Below are positions 41,564 to 49,836 of a stretch of 64,000 nt of DNA, one piece after another; the first letter of the stretch is position 1, and the number at the start of each line of letters is the position of its first letter. Source of the stretch: Enhydrobacter sp. (GTDB lineage Bacteria; Pseudomonadota; Alphaproteobacteria; Reyranellales; Reyranellaceae); assembly GCA_025808875.1 (NCBI GenBank), contig CP075528.1, positions 3,036,473 to 3,100,472 on the forward strand, in the 5' to 3' direction. The translations under genes and the position numbers were made by a program. Below the pieces are notes generated by a model, which was not told where the DNA came from, searched no databases, and worked only from the letters and a program-made list of their open reading frames with translations.

Positions 41564-42651
41564 CGGCCCTCGCGCTGCTGGTCGCGGCGCCCGCCGGCGC
41601 GCAGCAGGAGGTGCGTCTGCCGGTGCTCGTGCCGCTCACCGGCTTCGTCGCCCTCGAGGGCACGAGCCAGCGCAACGGCGCCCTGCTGGCGGCCCGCGAG
41701 GCGAGCGGGCCCGCGATCCAGCCCGACGTGCTCGACACCGCCGCGACACCCGAGTCGGCCGTGACGGCCTGGGAGCGCGCCGTCGGCGCGCCGCCTCCGC
41801 CCGCCGTCGTGGGACCGATCCTCGGCACGCAGATGCTGGCGCTGCTGCCGCTCGCGAAGGAGCGCGGCGTGCCGCTGCTCACCATCTCGGGGACCGCACG
41901 GCTCAGCGAGATGGGCAATCCGTTCTTCTTCCGATTCTTCCCGAGCGACGGCACGGTCAAGGTGGCGCATGCGCGCTATGTCGTGGAGAAGATTTCGGCC
42001 AGGCGGCCGGCCATCATCTACCAGAGCACGGCGTACGGACAGTCGGGCCGCGAGCAACTGGCGAAGACCCTGACCGAACTCGGCGCGCCGCCCGTTCTCG
42101 AGGAAAGCGTGGCCCCGACCGCCAACGACCTGTCGGCCGCCCTGCTGCGCGCCAAGGCGGCCAACGCCGATGCGTTGGTGCTGCATCTTCATGCGCCGTC
42201 GACCGTGCTGGCCGTACGTCAGGCGCGCCAGCTTCTCCCCGGCCTTCCGATCGTCGCCGGCTCGGCCATGCACCAGCCGGCAACCGCGGCGCTGCTCGAA
42301 CCCGCCGAGCTGAAGGGCGTGTGCGCCGAAACGGCGGCGTCGCCGATCTCGGCCGCGACGCCGCGCATGCACGAGTTTCTGGCGGCGTACCGGGCAGCGT
42401 TCAACAGCAACCCCGATGCCTTCGCGGCGGCCCAGTACGACGCCGTCAGCATGCTTGGCCATGTCTTGCGCGCGGGCGCGCGGACGCCGGCGGCGGTGCG
42501 GGAGCGTCTGGCGAGCGAGGAGTGGCGCGGCGTCGTCACGACCTACAAGTCGGACGGCAAGGGCAACATGGCGCACGAAGCCGAAATCGTCTGCTACGAC
42601 GGCACGAGCCGTGTGCCTGAGGTTGCAGAGCGTTACTCCCTTCGCCGATAA
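41539..42651 (+). CDS. LivK-type ABC transporter substrate-binding protein
   Basis: A 370-residue periplasmic type I binding protein. The Sec signal M-G-R-R-R-G-A-V-A-A-L-A-L-L-V-A-A-P ends near A-G-A-Q. The mature start V-R-L-P-V-L-V-P-L-T-G, V-V-G-P-I-L-G-T-Q near 92 and the later A-A-Q-Y-D-A-V near 315 are those of branched-chain amino acid/amide receptors. No permease or ATPase of that family is adjacent. It overlaps the gamma-glutamyltransferase gene and could supply its peptide-like substrate or sense it, but this is inference from position. Confidence 0.86.
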   Translation: MGRRRGAVAALALLVAAPAGAQQEVRLPVLVPLTGFVALEGTSQRNGALLAAREASGPAIQPDVLDTAATPESAVTAWERAVGAPPPPAVVGPILGTQMLALLPLAKERGVPLLTISGTARLSEMGNPFFFRFFPSDGTVKVAHARYVVEKISARRPAIIYQSTAYGQSGREQLAKTLTELGAPPVLEESVAPTANDLSAALLRAKAANADALVLHLHAPSTVLAVRQARQLLPGLPIVAGSAMHQPATAALLEPAELKGVCAETAASPISAATPRMHEFLAAYRAAFNSNPDAFAAAQYDAVSMLGHVLRAGARTPAAVRERLASEEWRGVVTTYKSDGKGNMAHEAEIVCYDGTSRVPEVAERYSLRR

Positions 42652-42680
42652 TCGCACTGTCTCTAGGTATGGAGGCGTGC

Positions 42681-43211
42681 ATGTGGAACAGGACATTCTT
42701 TGGGATGGCCGCGCTCCTGGTCGCCGCCGGTGCCGCCGCGCAGACGCCTGGCCAGCCCCAGGAGTTCCGCGATCCCAAGACCGGCCAGATCTGGACGCCC
42801 GACAATGTCGGCCAGGACAAGGGGCCGGTGAAGCCCGAGGACCGCGCGTTCGACCCGAGCGGCCAGGCCGTCGCCGTGGAAGGCGTCGTCCAGCAGAATG
42901 CCGCGACCACGTTCGTCTCCTCCATCCCCGTGACCGCCGGCCCGACGGTGCCGCTCGTCGAGATCGACGACCCGACGCTGCGCGCGATCCCGGGATCGCG
43001 CTGGCGCGTCGCCGTCGACCTGAGCAACAACGCGGCCACCACTTTCTCGCCGGTGATCGAGTGTCTGTTCACCAATGGCGGTCGCAAGGTCGAGACGACC
43101 CGGGCGATCGTCCCGCCGACGCCCGGCGGCACGCGCTGGGCTCTCACCCTGTACGGGCCGCGCAGCGACATCTTCGTCGATCTCGTGACCTGCCGCGTGG
43201 CCGAACAGTGA
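42681..43211 (+). CDS. Secreted protein of unknown function
   Basis: A 176-residue protein with a signal peptide of about 20 residues (M-W-N-R-T-F-F-G-M, then an alanine/leucine core, cut near A-A-A-Q). The mature part is polar, with a proline-rich N-terminus (P-G-Q-P-Q-E-F-R-D-P-K-T-G-Q-I-W) and a C-terminal beta-rich domain. I recognise no family. The ATG at 42681 has GGAGG five bases before it; the in-frame ATG four codons earlier lies on top of that site. It follows the binding-protein gene by 29 bases. Confidence 0.72.
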   Translation: MWNRTFFGMAALLVAAGAAAQTPGQPQEFRDPKTGQIWTPDNVGQDKGPVKPEDRAFDPSGQAVAVEGVVQQNAATTFVSSIPVTAGPTVPLVEIDDPTLRAIPGSRWRVAVDLSNNAATTFSPVIECLFTNGGRKVETTRAIVPPTPGGTRWALTLYGPRSDIFVDLVTCRVAEQ

Positions 43212-43351
43212 TCGCTCCTAATCTCCATCATCCCGGTGTCAAAGCAGGATTCCGCTCGATCCTCGGGCGCCGCTGGAGCCCGCCGGCTGCGGCGACTTCA
43301 GGCCATGGGACGGCGCATGGCACGCGACGTCGTCGTGACGTCGGCCGTCTG

Positions 43352-43535
43352 GGAAGATGGCGCCGAAGCTCGCCGCCGTGGCGAGGATCACGAGCATCAC
43401 GATGACCCAGTCGCTGTCGGTCCGCTTGCAGGATGCGGGTCGCCAGTCTCAAGTCGGCGGGCAGCAGCAGAAGCCGGCAAGCAGCGCCAGGAGCAGCCGG
43501 CGCCGGGCCACCAGGATTCGCACCAGACGCGACCG
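43352..43535 (-). pseudogene. Frameshifted remnant of a DUF1345 membrane protein
   Basis: The 470-base gap before pyrE holds no intact gene. On the minus strand three short blocks in three different frames join into the start of a DUF1345-type protein: R-L-V-R-I-L-V-A-R-R-R-L-L-L-A-L-L-A-G-F, then L-L-L-L-P-A-D-L-R-L-A-T-R-I-L, then T-D-S-D-W-V-I-V-M-L-V-I-L-A-T-A-A-S-F-G-A-I. The middle part that normally separates the second and third blocks is missing and no further downstream homology is visible. I read it as a decaying gene with an internal deletion and frameshifts. DUF1345 proteins are small membrane proteins of unknown role. Confidence 0.5.
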
Positions 43536-43681
43536 CCGGGGCCGCCCATTTCACCGCATCAAGGGATAGTCCTTTTGAGGAACCCGAGGATACCACCGGC
43601 AGCCGCCCTTGCCGGTCAGGGGGAGGGAGGCTAAACACACGCCCGTCATTTTGTCGCAAGCGGCGCGGGGGAAACAGCAGC

Positions 43682-44464
43682 ATGGCGACGAAGAAGAAGG
43701 CCAAGATGCCGGCTGCTGCGACCGCAGACAGGTCGGCCAAGACGCTGAACGGCAAGGGGAATTCGTCGCGCGCGACGGGAACGCCCGAAGCCCGCGAGAC
43801 GGCGCGGCTGCTGCTCGAGATCGAGGCGATCCACTGCCGGCCCGACAACCCGTACATCTTCACCTCCGGGCGGGCGAGCCCTGTCTATATCGATTGCCGC
43901 AAACTGATCTCCTTCCCCGAGGCGCGGGCGAAGATCATGGGTCATGCGCTCAAGCTGATCGACAAGCAGATCGGCTGGAACAAGATCGACGTGGTGGCCG
44001 GCGGCGAGACCGCGGGCATCCCGTTCGCCGCCTTCCTCGCAGCACTCGCCAAGAAGCCCATGGTGTACGTGCGCAAGCAGCCCAAGGGCTTCGGCCGCAT
44101 GGCGCAGATCGAGGGCGACCTGAAGTCGGGCAAGCGCGTGCTTCTGGTCGAGGACCTCGCCACCGACGGCGGCAGCAAGCTGGTCTTTATCGACGCGCTG
44201 AAGAAGGCCGAGGCCAAGGTGACAGACTGCTTCGTGATCTTCCACTACGGCATCTTCCCGCAGAGCGTCGAGACGCTGCAGGTCGCGGGCGTCCGCCTGC
44301 ACGCCCTCGCCACCTGGTGGGACGCGCTCGAGGCGGCGCAAAAGCACAAGTACTTCGACGAGAAAGGCCTGGTCGAGACCCGCGCGTTTCTAGAGGCGCC
44401 GGAACAATGGTCGGCCAACCACGGCGGCCGCCCACCCGCGCCGCGGGCCATGCTGGGCCGGTGA
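43682..44464 (+). CDS. pyrE: Orotate phosphoribosyltransferase
   Basis: A 260-residue type I phosphoribosyltransferase converting orotate and PRPP to OMP in pyrimidine synthesis. After a lysine- and alanine-rich extension of about 35 residues the enzyme begins with E-A-R-E-T-A-R-L-L-L-E. It has F-T-S-G-R-A-S-P-V-Y-I-D near 61, the catalytic-loop V-R-K-Q-P-K-G-F-G near 131 and the PRPP loop L-L-V-E-D-L-A-T-D-G-G-S near 155. The extension at the N-terminus is longer than in typical PyrE. The start ATG follows a weak GGGGAAAC site. Its upstream neighbour on the minus strand is the DUF1345 remnant. Confidence 0.92.
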   Translation: MATKKKAKMPAAATADRSAKTLNGKGNSSRATGTPEARETARLLLEIEAIHCRPDNPYIFTSGRASPVYIDCRKLISFPEARAKIMGHALKLIDKQIGWNKIDVVAGGETAGIPFAAFLAALAKKPMVYVRKQPKGFGRMAQIEGDLKSGKRVLLVEDLATDGGSKLVFIDALKKAEAKVTDCFVIFHYGIFPQSVETLQVAGVRLHALATWWDALEAAQKHKYFDEKGLVETRAFLEAPEQWSANHGGRPPAPRAMLGR

Positions 44465-44497
44465 CAGCCGACGACTAGCCGTGCGACGTTCGCGGCG

Positions 44498-46147
44498 ATG
44501 AGTATCCGCCGCTTCCTCGCCGTTCTTCTCGCCCTCACGACCCTCGCCCTGCCCGCGCGGGCCAAGGACGAGCTTGTCGTTGCCATGACGCAGACGCCGG
44601 GCACGATGAATCCCCTGATCTCGTCGATGCTCGCCAAGTCGCTGATCAACAACATGACCATGCGGCCGGTCACCGCCTACGACTCCGAGTGGAACCTGGT
44701 CTGCCTCGTTTGTACCGCCCTGCCCTCGCTCGAGGCCGGCACGGCGCGGTTGGTCGACCTGCCCGACGGCAAGAAAGGCATCGAGACCGACTTCGAGCTG
44801 CGGCCCATGGTGTGGGGCGACGGCACGCCCGTAACGACCAGGGACGTCGCGTTCACGGTCGAGGTTGGCAAGCACCCGATGTCGGGCGTGTCGTCGTCCG
44901 AAGGCTTCCGCCGCATGGTGAAGCTCGACATCAAGGACGACCGCCGCTTCACCGTGACCACCGACCGCGTGACGTTCGACTACAACGCCATGGGCCTGAT
45001 GCTGCTGCCGGCGCACATCGAGAAGCCGATTTTCGACGCCAACCCAGCCGAATACCGCAACCGCACCGCCTACGACACGCAGCCGACCAATCCCGGCCTC
45101 GCCTACGGCCCGTTCCGCATCGTCGAGCTGGTGCCCGGCAACCGCATCGTGCTCGAGCAGAACCCGCACTGGACAGGGGACAAGCCGCACTTCCGGCGCA
45201 TCGTCGTCAAGATCATCGAGAACACGGCGGCGCTCGAGGCCAACCTGCTGTCGGGCAGCGTCGACTACGTGCTGGGCGAGCTCGGCCTGTCGCTCGACCA
45301 GGCGCTGGCCTTCGAGAAGAGGCACAAGGACAAGTACAACGTCGTCTACAAGCCGGCGCTGATCTACGAGCATATAGACGTCATGCTCGACAACCCGTTG
45401 CTCGAGGACCGCCGCGTGCGCCAGGCGATCCTGCTGTCGATCGACCGCAAGGCGATCTCCGACAAGCTGTTCGAAGGCAAGCAACCGGTCGCCCATGGCG
45501 GGATCAGCCCGCTCGATCCGATGTACAGCGCGTCGGCGCGGCACTACGGCTACGACCCGGCGGCGGCGCGGAAACTGCTCGACGAGGCGGGCTTCAAGGA
45601 CATCCGCAACGGCGTGCGCCACAACGCCGCCGGCGAGCGCTTCGCGATCGAGATCACGACGACGGCGGGCAACCGGGTGCGCGAGCTGGTGGCGCAGGTC
45701 ATCCAGAGCCAGCTCCGCCAGGTCGGCATCGATCTCAGGATCAAGGCCGAGCCGCCGCGCATCTTTTCCGACGCGCTCAACCACCGAAAGTTCAGCGGGC
45801 TCGCCATGTATGCCTGGGTGTCGCGGCCCGAAAGCGTGCCGCGCAGCACGCTGCACTCCAAGGAGATTCCGTCCGCGGCCAACGGCTGGAGCGGCCAGAA
45901 CTACCCGGGCTACGCCAACCCCGCGATGGACGAGGCGCTCGACGCCGCCGAGCGCGAACTCGACGTCGAGCGTCGCCGCGGCCTGTTCGGCGACATCCAG
46001 CGCATCCATGCCGAGGACCTGCCGGTGCTGCCGATGTTCTTCCGCGTCGACGCCTTCGTATTGCCGAAGCCGCTCGTGGGCGTCGTCCCGACCGGGCACC
46101 TCAACAGCACGACCCTCTGGGTCGAGCGCTGGCGCTGGGAGAAGTAG
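44498..46147 (+). CDS. Peptide/oligopeptide ABC transporter substrate-binding protein
   Basis: A 549-residue periplasmic type II binding protein (SBP family 5, as DppA/OppA). The Sec signal ends A-R-A-K. G-T-M-N-P-L-I-S near residue 34, L-S-I-D-R-K-A-I near 315 and A-A-A-R-K-L-L-D-E-A-G-F near 352 are the usual landmarks. It heads a plus-strand operon with a GNAT acetyltransferase and two permeases; no ATPase genes follow in the window. The substrate may be a peptide, opine or glycoside. Confidence 0.92.
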   Translation: MSIRRFLAVLLALTTLALPARAKDELVVAMTQTPGTMNPLISSMLAKSLINNMTMRPVTAYDSEWNLVCLVCTALPSLEAGTARLVDLPDGKKGIETDFELRPMVWGDGTPVTTRDVAFTVEVGKHPMSGVSSSEGFRRMVKLDIKDDRRFTVTTDRVTFDYNAMGLMLLPAHIEKPIFDANPAEYRNRTAYDTQPTNPGLAYGPFRIVELVPGNRIVLEQNPHWTGDKPHFRRIVVKIIENTAALEANLLSGSVDYVLGELGLSLDQALAFEKRHKDKYNVVYKPALIYEHIDVMLDNPLLEDRRVRQAILLSIDRKAISDKLFEGKQPVAHGGISPLDPMYSASARHYGYDPAAARKLLDEAGFKDIRNGVRHNAAGERFAIEITTTAGNRVRELVAQVIQSQLRQVGIDLRIKAEPPRIFSDALNHRKFSGLAMYAWVSRPESVPRSTLHSKEIPSAANGWSGQNYPGYANPAMDEALDAAERELDVERRRGLFGDIQRIHAEDLPVLPMFFRVDAFVLPKPLVGVVPTGHLNSTTLWVERWRWEK

Positions 46148-46150
46148 GCG

Positions 46151-46729
46151 ATGACGATCGCCGGGACGCCACTCGAGGGCCGCTTCGTGCGGCTCGAACC
46201 GCTCGAGGAGCGGCATCGCGAGCCGCTGCGGCCGGCCGCGCAGCACCCCGAGATATTCACGGTCACGACGTCGGCCTTCGGCCCGCACTACGACCCCTAT
46301 ATCGACCAGGCGCTGGCGCGCAGCGACGGCGTGCACGAGCTCGCCTTCGTCGTCGTGCACCGCGAGCAGGCGCGCCCCGTCGGGATGACACGCTTCCTCG
46401 CCATCGAGGCGGCGCACCGTCGGCTCGAGATCGGTTCCACCTGGTACGAGCCCTCGGTGTGGGCCGGCGCGGTCAACCCCGAGTGCAAGCTGCTGCTGAT
46501 GGGCCACGCCTTCGAGACGCTCGGCTTCCATCGCGTCGAGTACAAGACCGATGCGCGCAACGCGCGAAGCCGCGCTGCCATCCTCAAGCTCGGCGCCCGC
46601 CAGGAAGGCGTCTTCCGCAAGCACATGGTGCTGGCCGACGGCCACGTGCGCGATTCGGTGTACTTCTCCGTCATCGACGAGGAGTGGCCGCAAGTGAAGG
46701 CCGGACTGGAGAAGCGGCTCGCCGGATGA
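46151..46729 (+). CDS. GNAT family N-acetyltransferase
   Basis: A 192-residue RimJ/RimL-like acetyltransferase that uses acetyl-CoA. It opens with L-E-G-R-F-V-R-L-E-P-L, a usual entry, followed by G-M-T-R-F-L near 78, I-G-S-T-W-Y near 95 and L-L-M-G-H-A-F-E-T-L-G-F-H-R-V near 116-130; N-A-R-S-R-A-A-I-L-K-L-G-A-R-Q-E-G near 137-153 is the acetyl-CoA site. It is inserted between the binding protein and the first permease of the peptide importer, four bases after the former and overlapping the latter's ATG. It may acetylate the imported compound. Confidence 0.88.
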   Translation: MTIAGTPLEGRFVRLEPLEERHREPLRPAAQHPEIFTVTTSAFGPHYDPYIDQALARSDGVHELAFVVVHREQARPVGMTRFLAIEAAHRRLEIGSTWYEPSVWAGAVNPECKLLLMGHAFETLGFHRVEYKTDARNARSRAAILKLGARQEGVFRKHMVLADGHVRDSVYFSVIDEEWPQVKAGLEKRLAG

Positions 46730-47688
46730 CGCGCTACCTCGCCGCGCGCACCGTCGAGATCGTGGTCGTGCTGGCGATCATGAGCCTCGTCGTCTACCTG
46801 CTGATCGGCCTCATGCCGGGCGACCCGATCGACCTGATGATCGCCGGCGACCCCAACATGACCAGCGAGGACCGCATCCGCCTGCGCGCGCTCTACGGCC
46901 TCGACCGGCCGCTGCTCGAGCGCTACCTCGCCTGGCTGGGCCAGGCACTGCAGGGCGAGTTCGGCTACTCGCGCTCGTTCGGCCAGCCCGTGCTCGCCGT
47001 GCTCGGTCCGCGCCTCGTCAACACGCTGCAGCTCGCCGGCCTTGCCTTCGTGCTCTCGATCGCCGTCGCCCTGCCGCTCGGCATGTGGGTCGCCGCCCGG
47101 CCGCGCAGCCGCGCCGACTATCTCGTCAACCTGCTCTGCTTCGCCGGCATCTCCGCGCCACCCTTCTGGCTCGCGTTGCTGCTCATCACCCTGTTCGCCG
47201 TCACGCTCGGCTGGCTGCCGGCCGGCGGCACCGCCGAGCCGGGCGCGTCGCTCGCCGACCGGCTGCGCCATCTCGCCCTGCCCGTCGCCACCCTCGCCCT
47301 CGTCCAGCTCGGCGGCTACACGCGCTTCATGCGCGGCGCCATGATCGAGACGCTGCGCCAGGACTATGTCCGCACCGCCCGCGCCAAGGGCGTACCCGAG
47401 CACCGCGTGCTGTGGGGTCACGCCTTCCGCAACGCGCTGGCGCCGGTGCTGACCATCCTCGCGCTGTCGTTCGGCGGACTGGTCTCGGGCGCGCTGATCA
47501 CCGAGACCATGTTCGCCTGGCCGGGCATGGGCAAGGCGATCTATCAGGCGATCCTCGACAACGACTACAACCTCGCGCTCGTCGGGCTGCTGGTCGCCAC
47601 CTTCGCCACCATCGCCGGCAACCTGCTGGCCGATCTCGGTCACGCCTGGGCCGACCCGCGCGTCTCGCTGGCCGGCGACGGACGGTGA
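46726..47688 (+). CDS. ABC transporter permease (DppB-like)
   Basis: A 320-residue inner-membrane permease of the dipeptide importer type with six helices. The N-terminus L-I-G-L-M-P-G-D-P-I-D-L near 28 and the ATPase-contact loop E-T-L-R-Q-D-Y-V-R-T-A-R-A-K-G near 209-223 are the DppB signatures; L-I-T-E-T-M-F-A-W-P-G near 258 follows. The ATG overlaps the acetyltransferase stop. It pairs with the DppC-like gene four bases downstream. Confidence 0.92.
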   Translation: MTRYLAARTVEIVVVLAIMSLVVYLLIGLMPGDPIDLMIAGDPNMTSEDRIRLRALYGLDRPLLERYLAWLGQALQGEFGYSRSFGQPVLAVLGPRLVNTLQLAGLAFVLSIAVALPLGMWVAARPRSRADYLVNLLCFAGISAPPFWLALLLITLFAVTLGWLPAGGTAEPGASLADRLRHLALPVATLALVQLGGYTRFMRGAMIETLRQDYVRTARAKGVPEHRVLWGHAFRNALAPVLTILALSFGGLVSGALITETMFAWPGMGKAIYQAILDNDYNLALVGLLVATFATIAGNLLADLGHAWADPRVSLAGDGR

Positions 47689-47692
47689 CGGC

Positions 47693-48592
47693 GTGACCTC
47701 GCCCTCCGCCCTGGTGTGGCGGCGTTTCCGGCGGCACCGGCTGGCGCAGGCATCGTTCGTCTTCCTGGCGGCGCTGTTGCTGCTGGCGCTCGCCGCGCCG
47801 CTGATCGCCGCCCTGCGCGGCGTCGATCCCGGCCAGACCGACTTGTTCCGCCGCTTCGAGCCGCCCTCGGCCGAGTTCTGGCTGGGCACCGACGAGCTCG
47901 GCCGCGACCTCTTCCAACGCCTGCTCGACGGCGGCCGCGTCTCGATGCTGGTCGGCCTCAGCGGCGCCCTGCTGTCGGCCGTGCTGGGCGCCGCTATCGG
48001 CGTCGTCTCGGGCTATGCCGGCGGCCGGCTCGACGCCGTGCTGATGCGCTTCACCGACGGCGTGATCTCGCTGCCGATGCTGCCGCTCCTGATCGTGCTG
48101 GCCGCGGTCGATCCGGCCAAGCTCGGCATCCCCGCCGAGATCGCCCATTCGGAAACCTTCTCGCTCTACCGCATCGTCTTCATCGTGGCGCTGACCGGAT
48201 GGACGACGGCCGCGCGCCTGGTGCGGGCCGAGACGCTGAGCCTCAAGCGCCGCGACTTCGCCCGCGCCGCCCGCGCGCTGGGCGCGCCGCCGCTGCGCAT
48301 CATGCGGCACCATATCCTGCCCAACGCCGCGGGACCGCTGGTGGTCGCCACAACCATGTCGGCCGGCACGCTCATCCTGCTCGAATCGACGCTCTCCTTT
48401 CTTGGGCTCGGCACCCAGCCGCCGGCGGCGAGCTGGGGCAACATGCTGACCGGCGCGCAGGAATTGCTGCAGGAGGCGCCCTTGCTCGCGCTGTGGCCCG
48501 GCCTGTTGATCTTCCTCACCGTCATCGCCTTCAACTTCCTGGGCGACGGCCTGCAGGATGCCCTCGACCCCCGGAGCGAACGCCGACTCTGA
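47693..48592 (+). CDS. ABC transporter permease (DppC-like)
   Basis: A 299-residue permease partner of the preceding protein. F-W-L-G-T-D-E-L-G-R-D-L-F near residue 62, the contact loop K-R-R-D-F-A-R-A-A-R-A-L-G-A near 184 and L-S-F-L-G-L-G-T-Q-P-P-A-A-S-W-G near 230 are characteristic of DppC. GTG start. The operon ends here: no DppD/DppF ATPase gene follows, so energising subunits must be encoded elsewhere. Confidence 0.92.
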   Translation: MTSPSALVWRRFRRHRLAQASFVFLAALLLLALAAPLIAALRGVDPGQTDLFRRFEPPSAEFWLGTDELGRDLFQRLLDGGRVSMLVGLSGALLSAVLGAAIGVVSGYAGGRLDAVLMRFTDGVISLPMLPLLIVLAAVDPAKLGIPAEIAHSETFSLYRIVFIVALTGWTTAARLVRAETLSLKRRDFARAARALGAPPLRIMRHHILPNAAGPLVVATTMSAGTLILLESTLSFLGLGTQPPAASWGNMLTGAQELLQEAPLLALWPGLLIFLTVIAFNFLGDGLQDALDPRSERRL

Positions 48593-48599
48593 GCCTCGC

Positions 48600-49232
48600 T
48601 CAGCGCCGCGCCGCCGTCCAATCCGGCGGCAGGACGCTGGCGATGCGGGCATAGCCGCCCTTTCCGTCGGGCCTGAAGATCACCGCCTCACCCTGCGTGC
48701 CCGGGTGATAGCCGGTGAGCATCAGCATGTTGTTGCCGTGCGAGACGAGCACCGTGTTGGTACCGGGCGCCGGCGGCTCGGCGAGCAGCGCGCGCAGGGC
48801 ATCGGTCTTGAGCCTGCGGTCGTCGGCCGTCACGGCAGGATAGCTGCGCGGCAGGCTGAGCGCCTCGACGATGCGATAGCCGTCCTTGCCGAACATCGCC
48901 TCGGCGTGCTGCCAGCAGCGGCAGTATTCGGACGACAGCACCTTGCCGACCGGAAGGCCGAGGGCGCGGAAATCCTCGCCCATCCGCCGCACCTGGGCGC
49001 GGCCCGTCGCGTCGAGATTGCGCTGGGTCGAGCAGTCGCCCATGACCGGCGCGCGGTCGGCGCCGATTCCGCCCGTCTCGCCATGGCGGATGTAGATGAC
49101 GAAGCCGCCCTGGCGGAGATCGCTGATCGCGCGCCGCACCGCCTCGTCGGCGGTCCGCGCCGGCGCACCTGCCGGCAGCGCCGCCAGGACGAGACCCAGC
49201 ATCGACGTCCGTCGGCCGGGTCCCGGATTCAT
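48600..49232 (-). CDS. Secreted histidine phosphatase family protein
   Basis: A 210-residue branch-1 histidine phosphatase with a signal-like N-terminus (hydrophobic M-L-G-L-V-L-A-A-L-P-A-G, cut near P-A-R-T). The catalytic R-H-G-E-T lies near residue 49. S-S-E-Y-C-R-C-W near 100 and V-S-H-G-N-N near 163 complete the phosphate pocket. Substrate unknown. It starts 17 bases downstream of the probable selenoprotein on the same strand and may be cotranscribed with it. Confidence 0.86.
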   Translation of the reverse strand: MNPGPGRRTSMLGLVLAALPAGAPARTADEAVRRAISDLRQGGFVIYIRHGETGGIGADRAPVMGDCSTQRNLDATGRAQVRRMGEDFRALGLPVGKVLSSEYCRCWQHAEAMFGKDGYRIVEALSLPRSYPAVTADDRRLKTDALRALLAEPPAPGTNTVLVSHGNNMLMLTGYHPGTQGEAVIFRPDGKGGYARIASVLPPDWTAARR

Positions 49233-49249
49233 TCTCGCCTCCCTCGCTG

Positions 49250-49813
49250 TCAGCCCGCCTTCGGCCGTGTCGGCACCAGGCAGAAACCCTGCGCCTCGAT
49301 GCCGAGGGCCGGATTGAACTTGCTGCGGAAGTTCTCGAAGGCGATCGCCGCCGTCAATTCAACGATCTGTGCTTCGCTGAAGTGCTTCTTCACCTCGGCG
49401 AACAACGCGTCGTCGACCTGCCGGTCGGTGTAGGTGATGCGCTCGGCGTACTCCAGCGCCACCCGCTCGGCCTGGCTGAAGAGCTTGCTGTCGCGCCAGT
49501 TCGGCAGCTCGGCGAGCTTGTCCAGGCCGCCTTCCGTGGTCTCCGCGGCACGCGCGGAGTTGATGTCCATTCAAAAGGGACAGCCGTTGATGGTGGCGAC
49601 GCGTGTGTAGATCAGCGGCAGCATGCCCTTGGGCAGCTGGCCCGACTGCTCGAAGGCGAGGCCGAGCTGGCCGGCGGCCTTGAGAATCGGCGGGCAGTGC
49701 GCCATCGCCTTGGTCGGATTGAGCAGGCCGCCGAACATCTCGCGCTGGCGGTCGAAGATCGGCTTCAGGATCGGATCGCCGCGGTCGTCCTCGATTTCAC
49801 TGATGCGGGGCAT
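49250..49813 (-). CDS. Probable selenoprotein: carboxymuconolactone decarboxylase/AhpD-like (TGA read as Sec81)
   Basis: Two adjacent open frames lie in the same phase, separated by a single TGA at 49573-49571, and together form one complete 187-residue CMD/AhpD-like protein. The first ends I-N-G-C-P-F, the second continues M-D-I-N-S-A-R-A. In homologues this place reads N-G-C-x-F-C-I-D-M-x-S, so the TGA stands exactly where the second cysteine of the redox CxxC motif (C78, U81) is expected. A bacterial SECIS-like hairpin follows. The C-terminal half keeps normal family sequence (S-E-A-Q-I-V-E-L-T-A-A-I-A-F-E-N near 136-151), unlike a dead gene. The ATG at 49813 is seven bases after GGAG. AhpD-like selenoproteins have been reported elsewhere. 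The alternative is a nonsense mutation with two half proteins. SelA/SelB/tRNA-Sec genes are not in this window. Confidence 0.8.
49541..49559 (-). promoter_or_regulatory. Candidate bacterial SECIS hairpin
   Basis: On the minus strand the RNA CTCCGCG-CGUGC-CGCGGAG forms seven perfect pairs with a five-base loop. It begins 11 nt after the TGA; 18 nt separate the TGA from the loop and the second loop base is G. The published bacterial SECIS model asks for about 16-37 nt between UGA and loop and a G in the first two loop positions, both met. It lies within coding sequence, as bacterial SECIS elements do. Confidence 0.75.
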
Positions 49814-49836
49814 CGGGTTTCTCCATTGCAACGACG

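Noticed and set aside
43228..43863. A 211-residue minus-strand open frame over the DUF1345 remnant and pyrE start
   Set aside because: Only its central part shares one block of the DUF1345 remnant; the rest is antisense to pyrE and not conserved, so it is not an intact gene.
49571..49831. Treating the two halves of the CMD protein as two separate genes
   Set aside because: Neither half is a complete domain, they share phase, and the TGA falls on a redox cysteine with a SECIS-like hairpin behind it. A nonsense mutation remains the alternative.
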